This document shows, piece by piece, positions 17,409 through 25,147 of a DNA stretch of 64,000 bases. A model generated the notes under the pieces. The model searched no databases. It saw only the letters and a list, made by a program, of their open reading frames with translations, and was not told the DNA's origin. The position numbers and the translations under genes were made by a program. Source of the DNA: Chryseobacterium phocaeense (GTDB taxonomy: Bacteria; Bacteroidota; Bacteroidia; Flavobacteriales; Weeksellaceae); contig NZ_LT827014.1 of the NCBI RefSeq assembly GCF_900169075.1, positions 62,001-126,000 of the forward strand. Reading direction: 5' to 3'. Positions within the stretch are counted from its first letter, which is position 1; each line of letters starts with the position of its first letter.

Positions 17409-18683
17409 TTATTTCGAAAGAATAAAACAATGCATGCCATCTTCGAACTCATAGACAATATCCCAACCGGGATATTGTTTTGTTATAGTCCTGATGATAG
17501 AAAGCCCGAGGCCGGTAGAACTGTGGTCTGAACCCTGTTTATAGAAACGGTTGAAAATCTGCGTCTTATCGAGTGGAACTCCGTTTCCGCTGTTTCTGAA
17601 GATGAGCCTGTTATTTTCTATGATGATCTCCACCTGTCCTTCCTGGTGATTGTATTTCACTGCATTTTTAAGCAGATTGGAGAGGAGAATATCAGCCAGG
17701 TCAGGATTAAAATCTGCTCCAAAAAACCCTTTTTCAAGGATGCTGACACGCACTTTTTTAAATTCAATAAAATCTTCATAGCTTTTTACCAGCTCTGTAA
17801 TCCGTTCATTAAAATCTACTTTTGAGGTTGTATTGAACTGGCTGTTCTCTATTTTTGAAAGCATCAGCAGAGACTTATTCAGTCCCGACATTCTTCTCAG
17901 ATCTCCTTTTAATTCAGAAATAAAATTCAGTCCTTTTTTGTCCAGCTCTTCATTCTGGATCTGCAGATCGATTTTATTGATGGCAATAGCCAGCGGCGTC
18001 TGAAGTTCGTGGGAAGCGTTTTCAATGAACTGCTTCTGCTGGTGGAAAACAAGCTCGTTACGCTCTATCATTTCCTCTATTTCCACATTAAGCTCTTCAA
18101 ATTCTCTAATGGAATATTTCTGAGGCTCCTGTGATGAAGATACCCCGAACTGGTATTTTTTAAGTCTGTCTAAAATCGCGTAAAAAGGGCGCATGGCTTT
18201 ATTCAGGAGATATCCGTTCACTGCCACGATACTGATCACCAGTAAAATATACAGCACAATCAAAGCTGTGGTAAGATCGTAGACCAGTTCGTCCTGCTCC
18301 ACTGTAGAGGTTCGTATTTCGAGCCGCTGGGGTTTTCCGAACTGATCTCTGAAATCTGTCTCAAGCACCCGGTACGGCTGGTCTTTATCATCATACTCCA
18401 TATAATACATCTTATTATAGAGCCTGCTTTTGTCTTTGTACTCGGACTCTGCAATGGGTTTGATCTTAAATTCATTAAATCCAAAATCCTTACTGTCCAA
18501 AAGCTTGGGATCATGATACACCGCTTTGATGATCTGTATCTTCCGGTCCTTCAAACCATCATCCACATTATCGTAGACTTCATCCAGGATATACGCATAA
18601 AAAAGTGCTGCCCAGACTGCAATTATGAGCAGCAGGATAACGATCATGTATTTTATGGTGTAATATTTTAATGAAACTTTCAT
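17409..18683 (-). CDS. Sensor histidine kinase, OmpR-partner type
   Basis: This is a 424-residue membrane kinase. Transmembrane segments at residues about 13-33 and 138-160 enclose a periplasmic sensor of about 105 residues. The phosphorylated histidine lies in E-N-A-S-H-E-L-Q-T-P (His225). The ATPase domain has N-L-L-K-N-A-V-K-Y-N and G-L-G-L-S-I. The ligand is unknown. Its start codon overlaps the stop codon of the response regulator gene by one base (TGATG), so the pair is one operon with the regulator first. No dedicated target gene is obvious, although the PepSY-like secreted protein gene is next in the same direction upstream. Confidence 0.92.
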   Translation of the reverse strand: MKVSLKYYTIKYMIVILLLIIAVWAALFYAYILDEVYDNVDDGLKDRKIQIIKAVYHDPKLLDSKDFGFNEFKIKPIAESEYKDKSRLYNKMYYMEYDDKDQPYRVLETDFRDQFGKPQRLEIRTSTVEQDELVYDLTTALIVLYILLVISIVAVNGYLLNKAMRPFYAILDRLKKYQFGVSSSQEPQKYSIREFEELNVEIEEMIERNELVFHQQKQFIENASHELQTPLAIAINKIDLQIQNEELDKKGLNFISELKGDLRRMSGLNKSLLMLSKIENSQFNTTSKVDFNERITELVKSYEDFIEFKKVRVSILEKGFFGADFNPDLADILLSNLLKNAVKYNHQEGQVEIIIENNRLIFRNSGNGVPLDKTQIFNRFYKQGSDHSSTGLGLSIIRTITKQYPGWDIVYEFEDGMHCFILSK

Positions 18684-19354
18684 CAGACAAATTTATAACC
18701 TATTCCGTAAACCGCCTGAAAATCGGCTTCTGCGTTCAGTGATTTGAGTTTTTTGCGTAGATTTTTGATTTGTGAATAAATAAAATCCAGACTGTCTGCC
18801 TGATCGATATAATCTCCCCAGATCGCTTCGGCCAAGGTAGTTTTCTGCAGCGTTTTTTCCGGATGGATCACAAAATAGTATAAAAGATCATATTCTTTCC
18901 TGTTGACCGCCAAATCTTCACCTCCTATTTTTACCGTCCTGTTTTCCGGATCAATACTGATGTTTTTGTAGACGATGGTATTTTCTCCGTCCTGGTTTTT
19001 TCTTCTGATCACAGACCGTATTCTCGCCATCAGTTCTGCGAGATGAAAAGGTTTAGCCAGATAATCATCGGCTCCTATTTCCAGACCTGCTACTTTATCA
19101 TCCACAGAATCTTTCGCAGATAAAATAATGACAGGATCTTTTTTGTGAAGTTTTTTAATTTCCTTCAGCAAATCAATCCCATTTCCGTCCGGAAGCATGA
19201 TATCGAGGAGAATGCAGTCATACTCATAGGAAATAATTTTTTCCAGACCATCGTTGTAATTCAGGGCATATTCCACAATAAAATGCTCAGCTTCCAGATA
19301 AGCCTGTACAGTATCTTTCAGGTCCGGTTCATCTTCTACAATTAATATCTTCAT
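18683..19354 (-). CDS. OmpR/PhoB-family response regulator
   Basis: This 223-residue protein has a receiver domain (phosphoacceptor Asp51 in L-L-D-I-M-L-P, Lys in L-S-A-K) and a C-terminal winged helix DNA-binding domain ending in A-V-Y-G-I-G-Y-K-F-V. The ATG at 19354 is chosen; a longer version would need a TTG 24 bases upstream and would not begin at the conserved M-K-I-L-I-V-E-D. It overlaps the kinase gene by one base. It should bind promoter DNA when phosphorylated by the neighbouring kinase. Its targets cannot be told from sequence. Confidence 0.93.
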   Translation of the reverse strand: MKILIVEDEPDLKDTVQAYLEAEHFIVEYALNYNDGLEKIISYEYDCILLDIMLPDGNGIDLLKEIKKLHKKDPVIILSAKDSVDDKVAGLEIGADDYLAKPFHLAELMARIRSVIRRKNQDGENTIVYKNISIDPENRTVKIGGEDLAVNRKEYDLLYYFVIHPEKTLQKTTLAEAIWGDYIDQADSLDFIYSQIKNLRKKLKSLNAEADFQAVYGIGYKFV

Positions 19355-19392
19355 GGCTCCAGTATTAGCTTCTATCAAATATAGGGAATAGA

Positions 19393-19461
19393 AAGGAAGA
19401 AGGAAGCGGGATGATGGAAGTTATTTATGTGCCACCTTCCAGCTCCCGCCAAATCTTCCTT
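19393..19461. repeat. Purine/pyrimidine inverted array with about 7-base units
   Basis: The left half carries GGAAGAA, GGAAGCGGG and GATGGAAG. The right half carries the complements CTTCCAG, CTCCCGC and ATCTTCC. It ends about 12 bases from the stop codon of the PepSY-like gene. A related but divergent copy lies at 20214-20275. Confidence 0.55.
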
Positions 19462-19472
19462 ATTCGATCCTT

Positions 19473-19922
19473 TTAATCATCGATCTTTTTGAAATTTCCT
19501 TTGCTGTCGAATTCCAGATCCAAACCATTTGAAAGCTCAGCTTTATAAGACCATCGTTCTTTTTCAATTTTAACAATGTATGTGTTCGGGAAATTTTTAG
19601 CGGCATAATTTCTAATGGAAGCCGGAATAAATCCAAAAGGAATTTTCTGGTGTTTTCCATCCACTTCTTTCCAGTTTCCTCTGCTGTCGAATTCTACTTT
19701 CATACCATTCGCCAGATACACCTGGTATTCATCTACCCCATAGATTTCACGGTCTTCAATAGCAGATCCTACCGCTATTCCTTTGAAATGGGAAGCAAGG
19801 AAAGTCTTTGCCGTTTTAGGTAGCTGGTTAGCCGCAATTGCTTTGTCCTGCGCAAAAATAAAACCGCCGGCCAATGAGAAAACTAAAATAAATGCTCCTG
19901 TGATTTTTCTAAAACTTTTCAT
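19473..19922 (-). CDS. Secreted PepSY-like repeat protein
   Basis: This 149-residue protein has a signal peptide (hydrophobic residues 10-24, cut before Q-D-K). The mature part has two copies of a strand-rich motif: Y-L-A-N-G-M-K-V-E-F-D-S-R-G-N-W near residue 68 and L-S-N-G-L-D-L-E-F-D-S-K-G-N-F near residue 131. This is the PepSY-like fold common in Bacteroidetes periplasmic proteins. The role is unknown; inhibition of a protease or metal or ligand binding is suggested for the family. Its position upstream of the two-component genes, in the same direction, hints that it may be a partner or target. Confidence 0.8.
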   Translation of the reverse strand: MKSFRKITGAFILVFSLAGGFIFAQDKAIAANQLPKTAKTFLASHFKGIAVGSAIEDREIYGVDEYQVYLANGMKVEFDSRGNWKEVDGKHQKIPFGFIPASIRNYAAKNFPNTYIVKIEKERWSYKAELSNGLDLEFDSKGNFKKIDD

Positions 19923-20287
19923 AATATTAAATTTTTCTGTTTTTATTATGAAGCAAAGTTCAGGATCAATTTAGGAAAGAATTAGGAATGTATTGTTAAA
20001 AAAATATAAACCACAAAAGTCACAAAAGATTTTTTTTAGCACTTTAGTTTAATTTAAAGTGTAAATTATTACTGCATAAAAGTACACTTAAGTCTTTTTG
20101 AAAATCTAAAATTTTCATTCATTATGCTAAAAATCGGCTCTATCTGCCTGATCCGCGCGAGACATAAAGTAAACCATCAGAATCTGACATGAGGTTAAAA
20201 AGTAAGACCATGAATGGAAGCCAAAAGAGAGGGCTGGCGTCAATAACTTCCCTCTTCAGACTTTAAGCTTCCGATCCTAAACTATAT
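19923..20287. other. 365-bp intergenic region
   Basis: It lies between the HAD phosphatase stop codon and the PepSY-like gene start. It holds remnants of several repeat types: ACCACAAAAGTCACAAAAG at 20012-20030, a 9-mer ATCTGC-type stretch at 20139-20161, and a purine-rich inverted array at 20214-20275 just before the HAD stop. No coding sequence is evident. Confidence 0.55.
20214..20275. repeat. Divergent purine-rich inverted array
   Basis: GGAAGCCAAAAGAGAGGG on the left is answered by CTTCCCTCTTC and AAGCTTCC on the right. It ends 12 bases before the stop codon of the HAD gene, the same placement as the array at 19393-19461. Confidence 0.5.
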
Positions 20288-20983
20288 TTACAAATATTCC
20301 TTGATCTGCAAGAGATGGGTAATGCTTTTCAATCCTTCTTCCTGCCTGTTTTCCTTATACACATCAAAGAAAATTACATCCAGACCATAGTTCTGTGATC
20401 CCACGACATCAGCAATCCAGTCGTCACCGATCAGGATACTTTCTTCTTTCTGTGCTTCTGCAATACCCAGAGAATATTCAAAGATTTTCGGGTTGGGTTT
20501 TCTTACCCCTACAGAATCTGCACTGGTAATAGTTTTAAAGTATTTATCAATTCCGGAGAGGATGCATTTTCTCTCCGTAACTTCCTGGAAACCGTTGGAA
20601 ATAACGTGTAATGTATAATGTTTGGATTTCAGATAGTCCAGGATATAGGCAGCGCCTTCCACCAGCTCATTGTGGTTAAGGATCTTATCCAGAAAATGCT
20701 CCTCAAAGTATTGAGAGAGTTCTTCATTATCTACTCCAAAGTGTTTGAAGGTATCATAGAAACGGTGTTTTCTCAGATATTCCTTCCCGATAAGCCCATC
20801 TCTGATCTTTTCCCAAAGACTTTCGTTAATCTCATGATAGACCGAATGAAAATCTTCAAACGGGATATTGTAATGTAATGTGATTTCCTGCTTTTCAAAA
20901 AGATCCTTGATGGTAAGGTAAGCGTTCTTGCGGTGATCCCAGAGCGTATTGTCCAGATCAAAAAAAATGTGCTGAATTTTCAT
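20288..20983 (-). CDS. YjjG-family HAD-type (nucleotide) phosphatase
   Basis: This 231-residue haloacid dehalogenase-superfamily hydrolase has the nucleophile motif F-D-L-D-N-T-L at residues 8-14, a threonine/serine motif in V-I-S-N-G-F, and the acidic motif in I-G-D-D-W-I-A-D-V. A helical cap lies between. YjjG-type members remove phosphate from nucleoside monophosphates including non-canonical ones. The ATG at 20983 is used; the longer start would be TTG. It stands alone, with repeats downstream, and is on the same strand as a small ORF and a sigma factor gene. Confidence 0.87.
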   Translation of the reverse strand: MKIQHIFFDLDNTLWDHRKNAYLTIKDLFEKQEITLHYNIPFEDFHSVYHEINESLWEKIRDGLIGKEYLRKHRFYDTFKHFGVDNEELSQYFEEHFLDKILNHNELVEGAAYILDYLKSKHYTLHVISNGFQEVTERKCILSGIDKYFKTITSADSVGVRKPNPKIFEYSLGIAEAQKEESILIGDDWIADVVGSQNYGLDVIFFDVYKENRQEEGLKSITHLLQIKEYL

Positions 20984-21004
20984 ACAGCACAAAATTAGTC
21001 AATT

Positions 21005-21139
21005 TTAATTTTTGGAAACCGGAAAATTCTTGTTTTTGGCTTTCACCATTTCAAGACTTTTGGAGTAATTCAGTAAAAAATCAATTGTTTGTTTCTTAGG
21101 TTTCAAAGTTTTCACTTTTAAGGAATCATTTTTTTTCAT
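21005..21139 (-). CDS. Small basic protein downstream of the sigma factor
   Basis: This ORF of 44 codons starts at ATG 21139 and ends with TAA at 21005. The product begins M-K-K-N-D-S-L-K-V-K and contains a short amphipathic stretch (I-D-F-L-L-N-Y-S-K-S-L) with 13 lysines in all. It lies 48 bases after the sigma factor gene and 22 bases before the HAD gene, on the same strand as both. No domain is recognised. Codon use is ordinary for the window and no alternative gene fits here, so it is likely real, possibly co-transcribed with the sigma gene. Confidence 0.55.
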   Translation of the reverse strand: MKKNDSLKVKTLKPKKQTIDFLLNYSKSLEMVKAKNKNFPVSKN

Positions 21140-21187
21140 AGGCTACGTATGTTTTCCTTTAAACGTGAATTTTTCAAAATTATTATC

Positions 21188-21778
21188 CTAACGTGTCAAT
21201 ACAATATTATTTTCGTCCATGATTTTTCTCAGGTTTATCAGTGCATACCTCACTCTGCCCAGGGTGGTATTGATACTCATATTGGTATGATCTGCAATTT
21301 CTTTAAAGCTCAATCCGTCAAAAAATCTTAGTTTTATGACTTCCTGCTGGTTCTGGGGCAGGAACTGAAGCATTCTCAGCAGGTCTTCCTGGATCTGCAT
21401 CGTCACCAGATGGTCTTCGATATTTTCCGAAGGCTCGCGGATCAGATCAAAAATAGAATACTCGTCTGTCTCAAAAGTAGTTTCCGAAACTTTAACGTTC
21501 TTCGATTTCAGTCTGAAATGATCGATAATAAGGTTGTGTGCTATTCTTTTGGCCCAAAGAATGAATTTGCCTTCTTCGTTGTAGCGTCCTTCTTTCAGCA
21601 TCAGGATAATTTTCATGAATGTATCCTGAAAGACATCATTGGCCAGGTCTTCATCATTAATTTTGTAAAAAATGAATGTAAACAGTTCTCTCTGATGACG
21701 ATGAATAAGGGCTGATAAGGCTTCTTCGTCTCCTTTCTGGTAAAGGGAAATTAGTAGGCTGTCCGTTTTTGATTTCAT
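21188..21778 (-). CDS. RNA polymerase sigma-70 factor, ECF type
   Basis: This 196-residue protein has sigma region 2 (D-L-A-N-D-V-F-Q-D-T-F and the following W-A-K-R-I-A-H-N) and region 4 (L-P-Q-N-Q-Q-E-V-I-K-L-R-F-F-D-G-L-S-F-K-E-I-A). Regions 1 and 3 are missing, as in ECF sigma factors. The ATG at 21778 is chosen because it begins right at the conserved M-K-S-K-T-D-S-L-L; a 39-residue longer frame exists upstream but looks like leader sequence. No anti-sigma gene is adjacent, unlike FecI/FecR pairs, so control may be transcriptional. A small hairpin lies in its leader. Confidence 0.92.
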   Translation of the reverse strand: MKSKTDSLLISLYQKGDEEALSALIHRHQRELFTFIFYKINDEDLANDVFQDTFMKIILMLKEGRYNEEGKFILWAKRIAHNLIIDHFRLKSKNVKVSETTFETDEYSIFDLIREPSENIEDHLVTMQIQEDLLRMLQFLPQNQQEVIKLRFFDGLSFKEIADHTNMSINTTLGRVRYALINLRKIMDENNIVLTR

Positions 21779-21819
21779 AACTCTTCTCAATAATAAAAAA
21801 TTTGCAGACCAGCAATTCT

Positions 21820-21836
21820 CCAGATATTTTATCTGG
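21820..21836 (-). promoter_or_regulatory. Hairpin in the sigma factor leader
   Basis: CCAGATA and TATCTGG form a perfect 7-bp stem with a 3-base loop, 42 bases upstream of the sigma ATG. There is no T run after it, so it is not a standard terminator. Its role is unknown. Confidence 0.4.
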
Positions 21837-21976
21837 CCCCGGCTGTAAATACAAAACAGTTTTTCAGAGTAAAGTAAAATCGATAGGCGGTACAATTATT
21901 ATATGGTGTAAATATAATAATTTTTTAATAACTGTTAACCTATTATTAAATTTTTACAACAAAAATTTAAAAAATA

Positions 21977-22468
21977 TCAGTTAAACATATCATGAATAAA
22001 GACGGTAGGGATATTTAGTGTTAAATTAACATTTAATCCTTTTAACTCTTTTCCGTTCAAGCGGGCGTCTCCCACCGGAAATGCATAGCCTCCCGTTAGA
22101 TCCAAAAGCCCGAAAAGTGTAACCCCGATTTTCGGAGCAATATATTTATTGGTTCCTTCTGCTCCTATGAGAAAGTAATAGGAATGGTAAAAGTCCACAT
22201 TTTTCTCGAAATTCAGCAGTACATCTGCCTGCAGCTTAGGCATAATGGCAAATTTGGATCCGGCAGACCCCATTAATGCAGATCCTCCCAGTCTGTAAAT
22301 CACATCATCATTCTTCAGGAAAAGCAGCTTACCCCCTACTTCTCCAAAGCTTTGATTCTGGTAGGTGTATCCCACAGTCACCATCTTATGCATCGTATAT
22401 TGTGATTTAGTCATAATGCCGAGGAAAACAACGGTAAGTATCGTAAGTGCTGATCTAAAATTCATCAT
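21977..22468 (-). CDS. Conserved exported protein, small outer-membrane barrel-like
   Basis: This 163-residue protein has a signal peptide (hydrophobic residues 6-20, probable cut after T-K-S). The mature part is an alternation of short strands with glycine and aromatic residues (V-T-V-G-Y-T-Y, I-Y-R-L-G-G, I-G-V-T-L-F-G-L), as in small outer-membrane beta barrels. No named family is recognised. It is on the same strand as metK and downstream of it, beyond metK's terminator, so it probably has its own promoter. It is likely a lineage-specific Chryseobacterium-type protein. Confidence 0.6.
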   Translation of the reverse strand: MMNFRSALTILTVVFLGIMTKSQYTMHKMVTVGYTYQNQSFGEVGGKLLFLKNDDVIYRLGGSALMGSAGSKFAIMPKLQADVLLNFEKNVDFYHSYYFLIGAEGTNKYIAPKIGVTLFGLLDLTGGYAFPVGDARLNGKELKGLNVNLTLNIPTVFIHDMFN

Positions 22469-22493
22469 CTTTAATTATTTAAGGTGTAAAATT

Positions 22494-22526
22494 AAAAAAA
22501 ACTGCCTTATCAAAAGATAAAGCAGT
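22494..22526 (-). terminator. Intrinsic terminator of metK
   Basis: On the minus strand ACTGCTTTATC pairs with GATAAGGCAGT around a short loop and is followed by a run of seven or more T. It sits 25 bases after the metK stop codon. Confidence 0.85.
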
Positions 22527-22550
22527 CTATTTATTATTTCTGAAGGGAAA

Positions 22551-23831
22551 TTAAATACCAAAAGCGGCTTTAATTTCGTCTACTTTGTCAAGTTTCTCCC
22601 ATGTAAAGAACTCAAGTCCTGTAAGGGTAAGTTCGTTTTTCTGACCTTTGTTGAAGGTTTTGTCAGCAATGTAATGTTCTTTACCCATATGCCCGTAAGA
22701 AGCCGTTTCAAGATAAATCGGGTTTCTCAGTTTCAGGTTTTGCTCAATAGCATAAGGTCTTAAATCGAAGATTGTAGAAACCTTTTTGGCAATTTCACCA
22801 TCATTCAGGTCTACTTTTGCAGTTCCGTACGTATTGATATACAAACCACAAGGCTCAGCAACACCAATAGCGTAAGAAACCTGCACCAGAACTTCATCTG
22901 CAACTCCTGCAGCCACTAAGTTCTTAGCAATATGTCTTGTTGCATAAGCTGCACTTCTGTCTACTTTTGAAGGGTCTTTTCCGGAGAAAGCACCACCACC
23001 GTGGGCTCCTTTTCCACCGTAAGTATCTACAATGATTTTTCTTCCTGTAAGACCTGTATCTCCGTGAGGACCTCCGATTACGAATTTCCCTGTAGGATTG
23101 ATATGGTATTTGATCTGGTCATTGAACAATGCTTTGATTTCCTCAGTCTGCTGTGCAACAACTCTTGGAACCAGAATGTTTTTGATGTCTTCACGGATTT
23201 TGTTCAGCATCTCCTCTTCAGTTCCGAAGTCATCATGCTGTGTAGAAACTACAATAGAATCAATTCTTACCGGTTTGTGATCATCAGAATACTCAATGGT
23301 TACCTGGCTTTTTGCATCCGGACGAAGATAACCGATCTGGTTTCCTTCTCTTCTCAATACAGAAAGTTCTTTAAGGATCGTGTGGGCAAGATCCAGAGCC
23401 AGAGGCATATAATTAGCTGTTTCGTTGGTTGCATACCCGAACATCATCCCCTGGTCTCCCGCACCCTGTGCATTGGCTTTAGCTTCAAAAGACCCGTCGC
23501 TTACCGCTCTGTCTACTCCCTGGTTGATATCCGGAGACTGCTCATGAATTGCAGAAATCACACCACAGGAATCTCCGTTGAACATGTATTCTCCTTTTGT
23601 GTATCCAATTCCGTTGATCACCTCTCTTGCAATCGTCTGAACATCCAGATAGGCATCAGATTTCACTTCTCCTGCAAGCACTACCTGCCCTGTTGTTACA
23701 AGGGTTTCGCAAGCTACCTTAGAGCTTTTATCGTAAGCTAAGAAATGATCGATAAGTGCATCGGAAATCTGATCGGCAATTTTATCCGGGTGTCCTTCTG
23801 AAACGGATTCAGATGTAAATAAGTAAGACAT
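22551..23831 (-). CDS. metK: S-adenosylmethionine synthetase
   Basis: This 426-residue enzyme makes S-adenosylmethionine from methionine and ATP. The N-terminal [13 protein letters not shown] is at residues 5-17, the loop with [11 protein letters not shown] lies near residue 122, and the glycine-rich [18 protein letters not shown] is near 278. These are the standard signatures. It is slightly longer than E. coli MetK. It is a single gene with its own promoter, a SAM-II riboswitch in the leader and a strong terminator, so product feedback on expression is expected. Confidence 0.98.
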   Translation of the reverse strand: MSYLFTSESVSEGHPDKIADQISDALIDHFLAYDKSSKVACETLVTTGQVVLAGEVKSDAYLDVQTIAREVINGIGYTKGEYMFNGDSCGVISAIHEQSPDINQGVDRAVSDGSFEAKANAQGAGDQGMMFGYATNETANYMPLALDLAHTILKELSVLRREGNQIGYLRPDAKSQVTIEYSDDHKPVRIDSIVVSTQHDDFGTEEEMLNKIREDIKNILVPRVVAQQTEEIKALFNDQIKYHINPTGKFVIGGPHGDTGLTGRKIIVDTYGGKGAHGGGAFSGKDPSKVDRSAAYATRHIAKNLVAAGVADEVLVQVSYAIGVAEPCGLYINTYGTAKVDLNDGEIAKKVSTIFDLRPYAIEQNLKLRNPIYLETASYGHMGKEHYIADKTFNKGQKNELTLTGLEFFTWEKLDKVDEIKAAFGI

Positions 23832-23899
23832 ATTATTCTTTGTTTTTTAGATTAAAAAATATGTGAGGAAAAATAAGAATAAATGGCCCGAAAAAAGAA

Positions 23900-23952
23900 T
23901 ACTGTTTTAGCATTTTTTTAGAGAGGTTGCAATCAGGTCAAATTTTTCCTCG
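23900..23952 (-). ncRNA. SAM-II riboswitch (metA-type RNA motif)
   Basis: Read on the minus strand, GAGG (23951-23948) pairs with CCTC (23926-23923) as P1. Between and after them come ATTTGACC, TTGCAACC, a run of A, and TGCTAAAACAG, in the order known for SAM-II RNAs (UGAUUU, UUGCAA, GCUAAA). CTG (23935-23933) can pair with CAG (23904-23902) as the P2 pseudoknot. It lies 69 bases before the metK ATG, directly after the predicted promoter. Binding of S-adenosylmethionine would lower metK expression. Confidence 0.85.
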
Positions 23953-23966
23953 TTTATAAACGTCCG

Positions 23967-23997
23967 CAAATTTAAGTACTATTTTTTTAATACTCAA
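23967..23997 (-). promoter_or_regulatory. Promoter of the metK riboswitch transcript
   Basis: TTG (23997-23995), 20 bases, then TAAATTTG (23974-23967) fits the Bacteroidetes consensus. Transcription would start just before the SAM-II RNA. Confidence 0.65.
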
Positions 23998-24064
23998 CAA
24001 TTTTGCTTATTAATTATAATTTTCTTAGAATTAATGATTTATATCACTTTGCGGCCTTCTTAGT

Positions 24065-25015
24065 TCACTGAGGTTTTATGCTCACAAACTCCTTTGGATT
24101 CGCATGATAATTAAGTTTAAGCTCTAAAGAATTTTTGATGGAATGAGATAATTCATCAATAATCTTCTGCTTAAAGGTAGGCTTGTAATAGATGATGCTG
24201 ATCTCTCTGTAAGGGAAAGGCTTTTTGAACCTGAAGACATTGTCTTTCTGCTCTTCTGAAAGCTGGCTCAATGCCAGTTCCGGCAAAATACTGATCCCTC
24301 CGACCTTATCTACCATATGAACAAGCGTCTGGATATTGGAGGCCAGAAAATCTAAATTCTTAGGCTTTAATGTATTTTCTTTCAGATGACAAATGTTTTC
24401 AAACTGGTTTCTCAGACAGTTTCCTTCCTCCAGAAGCCACACTTTTTCCACATTCAGCTCTTCAGGAATGATATAGGAATTCTTTTTATTGGCTTCCGTA
24501 TTGGAGCTGTAGATCATAAGCTCTTCATTGAAAAGGAAATCCTGGTAAAATTCATCAGCAGAATCATATGGAGTGGAAATAATTCCCGCGTCCAGTTCTC
24601 CTGCTTTTAAAGCTTTAACAATATTATCAGTAGTCATTTCCTTCACATTCATCTGGATTTTCGGGTTTTCTTCCAGAAACTTAAAGATTTCCGTAGGTAA
24701 GATAAAAGATGAAACGGTAGGGATGATTCCCAGGTTAATTGTTCCGCCCAGAATATTATTCAGGAGATTCGCTTTATTCTTAAGTTCATTGACAGATTCT
24801 ATAATTACCTTAGCCTGATCAATGATCTGAAGCCCCACATCCGTAGTACGGATCGGGTGTGTAGTCCTGTCGAACACCTTTACATCCAGTTCATCCTCGA
24901 ATTTCTGTATCATCGCACTTAATGTAGGCTGCGTAATAAAGCATGCCTGAGCTGCTTTACCAAAATGTTTGTACTTATCTACAGCGATAAGATACTCCAG
25001 TTGCTGAATGTTCAT
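24065..25015 (-). CDS. oxyR: OxyR-type LysR family peroxide regulator
   Basis: This 316-residue LysR regulator has an N-terminal winged helix-turn-helix (residues 1-60: Q-Q-L-E-Y-L-I-A-V, Q-P-T-L-S-A-M-I) and a C-terminal sensor domain. The two cysteines Cys200 and Cys209 in E-G-N-C-L-R-N-Q-F-E-N-I-C match the redox-active pair of OxyR, which forms a disulphide on exposure to hydrogen peroxide. It is divergent from a catalase gene. Its promoter -7 box overlaps a LysR-type palindrome, so it may repress itself and activate the catalase. Confidence 0.93.
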   Translation of the reverse strand: MNIQQLEYLIAVDKYKHFGKAAQACFITQPTLSAMIQKFEDELDVKVFDRTTHPIRTTDVGLQIIDQAKVIIESVNELKNKANLLNNILGGTINLGIIPTVSSFILPTEIFKFLEENPKIQMNVKEMTTDNIVKALKAGELDAGIISTPYDSADEFYQDFLFNEELMIYSSNTEANKKNSYIIPEELNVEKVWLLEEGNCLRNQFENICHLKENTLKPKNLDFLASNIQTLVHMVDKVGGISILPELALSQLSEEQKDNVFRFKKPFPYREISIIYYKPTFKQKIIDELSHSIKNSLELKLNYHANPKEFVSIKPQ

Positions 25016-25027
25016 CTGATTAATATT

Positions 25028-25042
25028 ATCTATTACAAAGAT
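25028..25042. promoter_or_regulatory. LysR-type operator ATC-N9-GAT between oxyR and catalase
   Basis: TTATC (25026-25030) and GATAA (25040-25044) form a dyad with the LysR spacing ATC-N9-GAT. It overlaps the oxyR -7 box TATCTTTG (25043-25036) and lies about 55 bases upstream of the likely catalase start site. Confidence 0.6.
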
Positions 25043-25068
25043 AAAATGTTTTTGCTATTTGTAATCAA
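25036..25068 (-). promoter_or_regulatory. oxyR promoter
   Basis: TTG (25068-25066), 22 bases, then TATCTTTG (25043-25036). This fits the flavobacterial TTG-N17-23-TAnnTTTG pattern. Confidence 0.6.
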
Positions 25069-25085
25069 AAATTCAAGTAAATTTG
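25051..25085 (+). promoter_or_regulatory. Catalase promoter
   Basis: TTTG (25051-25054), 23 bases, then TAAATTTG (25078-25085). The spacing is at the long end of the known range, as expected for an activator-dependent promoter. Confidence 0.55.
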
Positions 25086-25147
25086 ATATTTCATACGTCT
25101 GTGTAAAACAGCGTACAAGGTAAACCAATAAGACAAATCATAACTAT

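Noticed and set aside
21779..21895. 39-residue N-terminal extension of the sigma factor
   Set aside because: It would cover a leader hairpin and has no sigma-like sequence. The ATG at 21778 fits the family start.
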